Source: Erinaceus europaeus (lineage: Eukaryota > Chordata > Mammalia > Eulipotyphla > Erinaceidae). From it: DNA of 64,000 nt. The notes under the pieces are model-generated. The model did not search any database. It was not told the DNA's origin and saw only the letters and a program-made list of their open reading frames with translations. A program made the position numbers and the translations under genes. The DNA lies in assembly GCF_950295315.1 (NCBI RefSeq), contig NC_080168.1, forward strand, positions 1,621,573 to 1,685,572, given 5' to 3'. Positions 55,754-64,000 of the stretch are shown here, piece by piece (position 1 is the first letter of the stretch; the number at the start of each line of letters is the position of its first letter).

Positions 55754-58155
55754 CTGCAGGACAGCAGCCGCGGGGTTTCCTGGAGCCACTGGAGCCACGG
55801 GGACCTGCCCTCCTGCCCCCCCCATCACAGCCTGGACAGCAGTGTTCCCCCCATGCAGCCTGTGGGCACCAAGGGGACTGGCCTGCCCCTGCATGGCCAG
55901 GGGACATGGGTGGTCTCATCTCAGCCTGGGCCTTGTTGTTGCCACCCAGGGCTCTGTGCCCGCACGGTGCTCTCCTCTCTCTTCCGGTTTGAGGGTAAGA
56001 GACAGAGACAAGCCTGAACCCAGCTAAAGTGTGAGCGCTACTGAGGGAGCTCAGCTGTATTTTTTAAAATATTTATTTATTCCCTTTTGTTGCCCTTGTT
56101 GACTCATGTCAGGCATGAGTCTTTGCAAAATCGTTATGCTGTCTCCCTAGCCTGCCTTCTCTCTCCCTTTCGTTCTTCTTGCTGGGGCACAGAGCCCACA
56201 AGACTCCACCTCTCCCATCAGACCCTTCCCCTTTTTCCAGAGTGGTAGAGACACATGGCACAGCCCCACCCGTCATGAAGCTTCCCCTCTGTATGCTCCC
56301 ACGTGCTGGCCAGGACCCCCAGGCCCTGATGCAGGTGATGTGAGCATCCCGACGGGTGGCCTCCCTCCTGCCCCTGCTGGCGCTTCTCCTGTCAGCAAGG
56401 GATCCCTCTCACGGCACCCGGCTGGATGGCGTCTGTGCCCCTCCTGAGCCTGGACTGTGCGGGCAGTAGGGGGAGGTCCCCAGGGTCCCCAGCATTCTAG
56501 CATCCAGACAGAGATGCTATCGACCGCCTGAGCAGAGAAGCAGCCAGGAAAGCCAGACTTGGGCAGGCGGGGGTGGGGGTGGGGGTCTGTTTAAAGGCCT
56601 CAGAGACCAAGGCTGGGTCCTTGAGTGAGGTAACGTGTATGCTCTACCAGGCGCCCCACTGCCCGGCCTGAGTGACACAGTCCTTAATAAACGGATCAGA
56701 GGGGTAGGGGTATAGCAGAATGGTTATGCAAAGAGACTTTCATGCCTGAGGCTCTCAGGTCCCAGGTTCAATCCCCCACACCACCATAAGTCAGAGCTGA
56801 ACAGTGCTCTGGTATAAAAAAAAGAGATCAAAGAAGAAATTGTGTGTGTGTGTGTGTGCGTGGGGGGGAAGGATTAGGAAATATTCAGAGATGACTGAAA
56901 ACAAAAAGACAGCAGATCAAAACTGGCTCTAGGGAAAATCTGTCCCTAGAAGCGACTGCTTCCACTTAAACAGAAGATGCAAAGGGCTGTCTGGCTTCCC
57001 AGGGAAGCCTGGAGCGCTGCCTGGACCCAAAGCCAGCAGGAGGGAGGGAGGCAGGCAGCAAAGCCCAGACAGTCAGAGCAGAGGTAACACGGGAAAGGAA
57101 CAAGCAGAGCTTGGAGATGGGGAGACCCGCCTTCAGCTAGAGGGGAGTTGCAGCGGGGGCAGCTCAAGCCAAGGGGGCTGGAACCCGGGGACCTGGGGCC
57201 GGGCTCCTGAGCTGAGTGGGAGGGACAGATGGCCCAGCAGGGGCTCACCTGCTCCACGTGGGGCTCCTTGGAGAATGAGATCCTGGCGATGGACCGAGAG
57301 GCGATGCTCAGCTCCTGCCCGTTCACCTCGCCTTCTTCCACTTCCACGATGCCTGGGGGCAGGGGGGAAGTGCCAGCCCTGAACGCCTGCCGCCCTCCCC
57401 CCCACATCAGGGAGCCCCAGCAGGACTGTGACCCCCAAGTGCCCAGCCCCCCCAGGGCAGTACCTGTGTTCTGGGCGCTGATGAAGGCCACCTTGTTGGT
57501 GTCGGGCTTGAGGCGGATGAAGCCGCACTCCCGGTGCAGGGGCTTGTGCGTGTCGGGGTGGAAGGCATTGAACCTGCGGCCGGTGGGGGTGGGCAGCCAG
57601 CTGAGTGAGCACCCCCTCCAGGCTCCCCGGCCCCCACCTGATGGCTGCAGTGACGGTCACGGCCTTGAGGACAGGCCCGGCTCTCCTCACTGAAAATGTG
57701 TCTCCCCAGCCCTTGCAGCCCCTCAGAGGACAGAGAAGGTGGGGGAACCTGAGATCTGTGGGTCAGTGAGAATCTGAGCCCCCCCAGATGGCTCAGCGGT
57801 CACCAAAACCGGAGTGATATCCTCGGTGATACTGGGGAGGACAGGCCTCATCCTCAGAGTCGTGGGGTACAGCTCCCCCCCCCCCCCCGCCTGGTGACAC
57901 CGGGGGACCGGGAGGGAGCCAGGGGCGCACACATTTCTCCATCTCCACACCCGGGCCAACAAGCCTCTGGCCCCAGCTGCAGGACCCCGACTCACGAGAA
58001 GTTGAGCATGGGCTGGCCCACGTGGGAGATGTGGGCCTCCTCCAGGTACCGGAAGGGCTGCAGCGTGGGGAAGGCGCCGGCGCCCGGCGGGTCCGACAGC
58101 CAGGTCCCCAGCATCCAGGACAGCGGCTCCACCACCGGGCTCATCCTGGGGGGCT
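55634..58155 (-). CDS. THAP4: THAP4 C-terminal exons (nitrobindin domain), partial
   Basis: Four minus-strand exons encode about 163 residues of the THAP4 C terminus: 58155-57996, 57573-57464, 57352-57249, 55753-55634. Human THAP4 joins an N-terminal THAP zinc finger to this haem-binding nitrobindin beta-barrel, which isomerises peroxynitrite to nitrate. Visible: PVVEPLSWMLGTWLSD (the GTW signature), HVGQPMLNFSFNAFH, CGFIRLKPDTNKVAFISAQ, and TQHLHITYRKVTP, whose first His corresponds to the haem ligand (human His567). All phases agree. The first exon starts inside a codon, so the THAP domain and linker lie upstream, beyond the window. An internal Met (RMSPVVEP) could start a nitrobindin-only form. 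Confidence 0.95.
55754..57248 (-). other. THAP4 intron
   Basis: Contains a short SINE fragment near 56060-56150 and a CATAATGG-family SINE at about 56690-56830 (+), a (GT)n run at 56841-56861, and otherwise unique sequence. Confidence 0.6.
57249..57352 (-). CDS. THAP4: THAP4 exon, nitrobindin barrel
   Basis: Completes Gly, then IVEVEEGEVNGQELSIASRS IARISFSKEPHVEQ. Acceptor CCCCCAG; donor GTGAGC. Confidence 0.96.
57464..57573 (-). CDS. THAP4: THAP4 exon, nitrobindin barrel
   Basis: Completes Ser, then FNAFHPDTHKPLHRECGFIR LKPDTNKVAFISAQNT plus one base of Gly. Acceptor CCGCAG; donor GTACTG. Confidence 0.96.
57996..58155 (-). CDS. THAP4: THAP4 exon, start of nitrobindin domain
   Basis: Two bases of a split codon, then PPRMSPVVEPLSWMLGTWLS through GQPMLNF plus two bases of Ser. 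Acceptor CCCACAG; donor TTCTC|GTGAGT. Confidence 0.95.
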
Positions 58156-59952
58156 CTGTGGGCAGAGGCCAGAGAAGTGAGAGGGGCAGCAGAAGGCCTC
58201 AGGTGGGTGGTCTGGAGTGTCCCTGTGGGCGAGACTGGAGGTGGGCTGCAAGGAGCTCCGGTGGGGCCCCCGGGGGACAGCCCTGCCCCATGGCATGCGA
58301 GGCTGCCTTCATCCCGCTGTCCCACCTGAGGCTGCTCCACACCCCGGCCCCAAACAGGTCCTCGGCCATCTCCACATCTAAGTGCCACTGCTCTAGGGGA
58401 CGCCAGGTTGGTTCACACGTGGAAGTCAGTTCTGCCTGCTTCTTGTGCCCTCCCAGCGACCCCCGTGGGTGGGCTCTGCCTCCTGGGCAGCGCTCTGAGG
58501 GCTTCTCAGCACTGGGGACAGCACTGTCCCAGGGCGTGAGCACAAGACAGACTTCAGGAGAGATGGGGGTTGAAGGGGAAGCAGAGAGGAACAGCAGCGA
58601 GCGCTGGGCCCGGCTGTGGTGCCAAGCCTGGTGTGCAGATGCCAGCAGCCAGCAGCCGCGGAGGAGCAGGGAGCAGGCCGCGGCCACTACTCGGTCTTGT
58701 CCCCGAGGTCAGGAGCCACGCAGACGCCCCTGGGGGAAGCCGGGCTGAGAGATCTGAAGCCATAGCAGGCAGAGCTCAACAGAGGAGCCAAGAAGAACAC
58801 ACCCGAGCTCTGGTGTTGACAGGGAAACGTCCTGACTGGATCACACAGCAAGACCTGAGGCTGTGGGGGGAGAAGCTTCCTAAAATAGACCAGGCACACA
58901 GGCATCTCAGGACCTGGGCCTGTGGAGTGGAACAGCGTGTCCGCTGGCCCTGGGGCACACCGGGAAGGCAGAGGGAGCAGGCCTCGGCCACAGGCAGAGG
59001 ACGGCTGAGTCAGGGGGGCTGGCGGCGAGGGGGATGTGTGCCAAGCCTCTGCTCCACTGAGGGCAAGGCAAGTAGCGAGGCCGGGTGCTGCTGGCGGGAG
59101 GCATACGGCTCAGGACCGAGCACCAGCACTGCAGGGGAGGGAGCGGATACGGCACAGGGGCGGCCCTGGTGCTGTGCTGTGTGTCTGGCTCACCCTTCCT
59201 CCGTTCCTCTGACTGAAAAGGCAAACTCACACGTGTGAGGCTCTAGAGCTCTGGGGAGAGACAAAGGAGAGAAACGGTCTGACCTGTGCTAGGCTGTCGA
59301 GCTCTTCTGGAAGGTTCAGGGAAATGAACCTCGTACGTGGTCAGAGAGGAACACTGCTTCCAGAAAGCACAGCCCCATGTCTGGGTCTAGCACAGGGGCA
59401 GAAGCTCCTGGAGATGGAGCCCAGAAATGTGCATTCCTGAGACTCTGCTGGGCTTGAGAGTGGGGTGGGGCCTGGGCAGCAGCCCGAGTGCCTGGGACGA
59501 GGGGGCAGGGGTGCAGACGGGAGGGGAGGGGGTGAAGTGGGGACTCTGTCTCACTGCCCGCTGTGGGAGCACTTAGCGCCACCCTTTACTCGGAACTCTG
59601 TCCCGGGCACAGACGAGGGGTGCCTGGCCTGTTGCTGCAGGCGGGCAGGGGCACCTGTGTGCCAGAAGCCGCCCGGCTCCGTCCTCAGCGACAGATGCCG
59701 CAGGGACGCTTGCTAGGGAGCCGGGCGGGGAGTCAGGTGGAGGACTGCGGGAGGGACCCGCCTATCACCCCGGCCTGGCTCACCTGGCTCTGCCAGGCTT
59801 TTTCTGATTTCGTCTGCCTTCTGTGACAATCGCAATCCACGCTTACCCGCTGTTTGGCCACGCAGGGGAGAGCAGGCTTACCCATCTGACGGGGAGCCGC
59901 GAGGAAATGTCTGCACCTGCCAGCCCAGCTCAGGGTGTGCCCACTCCCGGAG

Positions 59953-59974
59953 CCTTCTGGGAACTGTAGTTCCG
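59953..59974 (-). promoter_or_regulatory. ZNF143-like ACTACAnTTCCCAG motif in THAP4 intron
   Basis: On the minus strand it reads GGAACTACAGTTCCCAGAAG followed by GC, very close to the ACTACAATTCCCAGAAGGC promoter element. It points in the THAP4 direction, about 1.8 kb upstream of the nitrobindin exons. Confidence 0.55.
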
Positions 59975-60159
59975 CACCAAGGGCGTGACCTGGGGAAAGG
60001 CCGCTGTCTGGAAGGGCGGGGGGGGGGGCAGGTGGGCACAGCCCTCTGGCACGGCTCTGAAAGCAGGTTTCCCCACTGTGCACAAGCAAAGTGGCGCCGT
60101 GGCACCTGGCAGGTGGGGGGCAGATGGTGGGGCACCCAGCGTGGGCGCAGGATGCCACT

Positions 60160-61015
60160 CGCAAAGACCCAGCCCTGCAGCGAGGCCGGACCGAAGGAGC
60201 CTCTCTTTCTCTCTATCCTATCAAATAAAATACAAAGAGGAGAAGGAGAAGGAAAAGGGAGGGGCAGGCGGCAGTCTCCTCATGACGTACAGGGGCTCGG
60301 GCTCAAGCCCGTCTCAGCTGCCGAGGGCAAGTTTCATGACTGGCGAAGCAGCACTGCAGGCGTCTGTCTGTCTCTACTTCCCCTTCCCTCTTGACTTCTG
60401 TCCCTACCCAAGACACAGACAAGAGGCAGAGTTCCCACATGAGCTCCAGCTGAACCCAGAAGTTTAGAAACCCTCAACTACCGAGCCAGATCTCGCCACA
60501 GGAAACATTTTGTGGATGACAGCCCGTCACACTCTGTCACCCGCGCAGAGCAGGCGGGGCAGACGGACGGGAAGCAGCCAGTGCTCCCGCAAGACACCGA
60601 AGGAAACCAGACAGTGACTCTCTGCAGATGCTGTGGCAGATGTGACCGTGTCAACCCAAAGCCGACTGAAAAGCAGGCAGGACTGGGGCCGGGCAGTGGT
60701 GTGCCCCGCTGAGCACACCAGGGTTCAAGCTCCTGGTCCCCACCTGCAGGGGAGAAACTTTGCAAGTGGTAAAGCAGGGCTGCAGGTGTCTATCGTCCAT
60801 TTTCCCTATGGATTTCTGTCTGCTCTATGCAATACATAACTAATATATATATATATTTAAACTTTTTAAATTTGTTAATGAGAAACATAGGAGGAGAGAG
60901 AAAGAGCCAGACATCACCCTGGTACATGTGCTGCCGGGGACTGAACTCAGTCAGGACCTCATACTTGAGAGTCCGATGCTTTATCCACTGCGCCCCCTCC
61001 CAGACCACCATAACT
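60160..61015. repeat. SINE remnants and one Arg-tRNA-like SINE
   Basis: About 60190-60430 and 60670-60845 older SINE copies (+). (AT)n near 60842-60857. About 60858-61015 Arg-tRNA-like SINE (-). Confidence 0.65.
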
Positions 61016-61309
61016 AATATTTTTTAAACAGAGGAGAAAACAAGCGGGAGTAGTGGCAGCATTTGGTAGCGTGGTCAATTACTAAGACTGGTGTCACCAA
61101 ACCGAGGGGGGCCCTCGGTTCTGACACGGGGGTCCTCAGCCATGTCAGTGGGGACAGGGTCACGGGACACAGGAGCTCTCGAGAGCTGCTGGGAAGGCTC
61201 GGTGAGAGCAAGAAGCATGGAGGTGGGCACGCTGGAGGCTGTGGTTGCAGAGGAGGCCCCTTCATGGGCTTTACCTCCAGGAACCCCACGGCTCGCCCAT
61301 GAGATTCTC

Positions 61310-61425
61310 AGGAGGGGAGACAACACCGTGGTTCTGCACAAGACTTTCATACCTGAGGCTCTGAAGTCCCAGGTTCAATCCTATGACCCAGAGCTGTAGA
61401 GTGCTCTGGTTAAAAAAAAACAAAT
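61310..61425 (+). repeat. SINE fragment
   Basis: CAAGACTTTCATACCTGAGG, CTGAAGTCCCAGGTTCAATC and AGAGTGCTCTGGTTAAAAAA match the CATAATGG-family SINE 3' part. Confidence 0.7.
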
Positions 61426-62229
61426 GAGGAGGAAGGTGGGGGAAGGAGAGAATCTCAGGCTGGCAGTTGGTTTTGAAGCCAGCTGCACATTCTCCCAAAC
61501 GGCTGGGGTGCATAGTGGGCACTTTACCAAGGCTCCGTCTCACCCAAGCTGGGGAAGAAAGGAAAGAGACATCTGTGAAGTCGCACAGGCTCTGGGAAGG
61601 CTGAAACTTAATCCATACAGGGAGGGCCTCGCCATGCCAGGGCCCCAGAACAATAACAGGGATTAGGCCGGAGACGCCCCAAGGTGCAACTCCAGGGAAG
61701 GAGCTTCCAGAGGACCCAGAGGCTGGGGGGAGGAGAGACACAGCAAAGGGACTGAACCCGGGCTCACCTTCAGCACTGGAGAGGGGGTACACACAGTCCA
61801 GGGCCTGGGACACCCCTGGGTGAGGCCTGGTCCCCCGTTTCAAGCCCCTTTCAAAAAGATGACAAAGCTCCCCTCTTGTCAAGAAAAACACGACCGGGGA
61901 GACAGAGCCAGCACCAGTGCCCGCCTCGGACGTGGCAGGGGTTCTGGGAAGATCAAACTCAGGGGTCGGTGTGAGTCACCTGCCGAGGGCCCAGTCAGGA
62001 TCAGGACAAGCGGGAATGTGTGAGACAGAGGAACAGCGAACGCCTCTGCGGGACAGGAAGGGGCAAGGCCGTCCAGGAGTCTCCCCAGAGCAAGGGCAGA
62101 GAGGGTGGGGGGGTAGAAGATGAGAGAGGAGAGATGGGACGAACAGGCGAAGGCGTGGAACTGAGCGCCTGCCTGCCAGTCACAGAGAGGCCACAGGTGC
62201 AGAGGCTCAGAAAACAACTCGGGCGAACA

Positions 62230-62500
62230 CCTGGCCCTGGAGGCAGGCGCAGTGGGTGAAGCGTGAGGCGCAAGCAGCAGGGTCCCGGCCTGACCCTACG
62301 CGCGCCCCGTGCCAGGGTGCTGCCCTCTCCCTCATGAACATGGCGTGGGAGGGGTAGACTGCATGACAGCTATGCTAGCGGCCCTCCTGCCTGAGGCTCT
62401 GAGCTCCCAGGTCCAGTCCCCAGCACCACCATCGGCCAGAGCTGAGCAGGCCTCTGGTCTGTCTGCATCTTTCTCTGTGTCTTTCATTTAAAGATAAATA
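62230..62500 (+). repeat. Diverged SINEs
   Basis: A tRNA-like head fragment (GGCGCAGTGGGTGAAGCG) at 62247 is followed by a CATAATGG-family copy at about 62340-62500. Confidence 0.6.
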
Positions 62501-62501
62501 A

Positions 62502-62690
62502 ACCTGGGGTGGGTGGGTGGGGAGAATACAGGTCCATGAAGGATGATAAATGACATAGTGGGGGTTGTACTGTTAAATGGGAAACTGGGGAATGTTATGC
62601 ATGTACAAACTATTGTATTTACTGTTGAATGTAAAACATTAATTCCCCAATAAAGAAATAAATTTAAAAAAGAGAAATAAAGTATATATA
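62502..62690 (+). mobile_element. L1 3' end fragment, plus strand
   Basis: Same L1 terminus as the other copies (GTTATGCATGTACAAACTAT, AATTCCCCAATAAAGAAAT) with an A-rich tail. Confidence 0.88.
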
Positions 62691-62707
62691 TTTATTTATA
62701 TATATAT

Positions 62708-63400
62708 ATTTATCGCTGAGGCTCTGTGCCTGCACCACGAATCCCCTGCTCCTGGAGGCCACTATTTTCCCATTTTGTTGCCCTTGTTGTGGTCATTATT
62801 GTTGTTGCCATTGCTGTTGTTGTTGGACAGGACAGAGAGAAATGGAGAGAGGAGGGGAAGACAGAGAGGGGGAGAGAAAGACAGACACCTGCAGACCTGC
62901 TTCACTGCTTGTGAGGCAACCCCTGTGCAGGTGGGGAGCCGGGGGCTCGAGCTGGGATCCTTAAGTGGGTCTTTGCGCTTCACGCCATGTGTGCTTAACC
63001 CGCTGCGCTACTGCCCGACCCCCATAAAGTATATTTTAAATGTAAAATGAAAATGTCCTTTAAAAAAAAGTGGCTGGGGCCGTGGCACACCTGGTTGAGC
63101 GCACACAGTGCAACGCACGTGGATACAGGTTGAAGACACCGGCCCTCCTTTCAGGGAGGGAGCTTCTCGAGCGGTGAAGCAGATCTGCAGGTGTCTCTCT
63201 GTCTCCCCTTCCCCTCTCAGTTTTTCTCTGTCCTAGCAAGCAAATAATAAAACAGAGAGAAAAAATTAGTAAAGACTGTGGCCTGGGAAGCAGTGCCGTG
63301 GATAAGGCATAGGGCCCTCAACGGGAGCTACCAAGCCGACCCCCAGCGCCGCACAGGAAGCAGTGGTGCTCTGGCTCGCGCTCTCTCTCTCTAGCAGATG
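62708..63400. repeat. Three SINEs at the right end
   Basis: About 62708-63025 young type (-). About 63068-63262 older type (+). About 63275-63400 Arg-tRNA-like type (+, GCAGTGCCGTGGATAAGGCA head). Confidence 0.75.
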
Positions 63401-64000
63401 CCTCGCCAAAGTGCCAGAGAAGCTTGAAAGAAGCTGGGGAGGGGAGGGGAGGGGAGGAGCGGCCTCACTAGGGAGCCAAGACGAAGAGGAGCAGAACCCT
63501 ACACAAACGGGCTCAGTGCTGCACAGGTGCCCCGAGAGGGGAGGGAGGGGAGGGGGAGAGGGTGACAGCGTACACGGGACAAGGAGAGCAGGGGGGATTA
63601 GATGAGGTCGATGGCAAAGCATTTCCTTTCCCTTATGCCAGTAACAATAGCGCCCGGTGTGACTACAGCACGCAGTAAGTACCACACTGGGCGAGGGGAG
63701 AGGGAACTACTGCGAGCAGGCACCGAGAGCGCAAGCAGAGCTCTGCAACCTCACCAGCAGGAGGGATCTATGCCTGGGATTCGAGGACAGGCGACCCCAA
63801 AGAGCTGTCAATCATTCATCAGTGTGACAGACATACCAGCTGAATGAACAGCACAGACTAAAGGCGGTAGCGCCTTGTGACAGAAAGACCCAATGGGACG
63901 GCAACAGGAGGGACCAGCGCAGCGTCAGGCAGGTGAGGACACCCACAACAAGACGTTCTCGACGGTGGAGATGCAGCAGCCCCCGCAAACGGGGAGCAAC

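Larger units (their letters stand above)
58156..64000 (-). other. THAP4 intron (presumed), repeat-bearing, no exon seen
   Basis: No THAP-domain or linker exon was recognised to the window edge. SINEs and an L1 end occupy parts from 60160 on. 58156-60150 is unique, moderately GC-rich, with a ZNF143-like motif at 59953-59972. 61430-62230 and 63400-64000 show only GA/G-rich unique sequence. Confidence 0.6.

Overview
This is mammalian nuclear DNA. It has intron-rich vertebrate genes with GT/AG splice sites, AATAAA polyadenylation signals, CpG-island promoters, a 5'-truncated L1 and several dozen tRNA-derived SINEs. The dominant SINE head (TAGCGCAGCGGGTTAAGCGC, B box GGTTCGAGCCC) and the L1 3' end (..ATTCCCCAATAAA) are the types I associate with hedgehogs (Erinaceus). 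The species call is an inference from those repeats.

Four genes are recognised by reading exons against remembered orthologues. Order and orientation match human 2q37.3: FARP2 (+, 418-23635, 20 coding exons, N-terminal part outside the window), STK25 (-, 29485-24207, complete, 425 aa), BOK (+, 48321-51762, complete, 210 aa) and THAP4 (-, 58155-55634, only the C-terminal nitrobindin-domain exons). Reading-frame phase was checked across each junction listed, and all agree.

Layout: 1-23.9 kb holds the 3' two-thirds of FARP2 (end of FERM/FA, linker, DH, two PH domains). It includes an apparent alternative terminal exon at 6264-7352 with a SINE-free 3'UTR to about 9830. 23.9-29.5 kb is STK25, tail-to-tail with FARP2; the two polyA signals lie about 120 bp apart. 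29.3-32.1 kb is the STK25 CpG-island promoter. It contains a CGG run, a triplicated module of ZNF143-like ACTACAA motifs, and an almost perfect 16-bp array of about 110 copies, each copy carrying a GC box. 32-47 kb is repeat-dense intergenic DNA with an L1 inserted in a SINE. 47-52 kb is BOK, with a second 16-bp minisatellite in its first intron. 52-55.5 kb is intergenic, 55.5-58.2 kb holds the THAP4 exons and 58.2-64 kb is probably THAP4 intron.

The four genes are neighbours by conserved synteny and do not form one pathway: a Rac/Cdc42 exchange factor, a GCKIII Ste20-like kinase, a BCL-2 family effector and a THAP/nitrobindin haem protein. I found no CRISPR, operon or defence-type system. 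The most unusual material is the STK25 upstream repeat architecture and the FARP2 alternative terminal exon.
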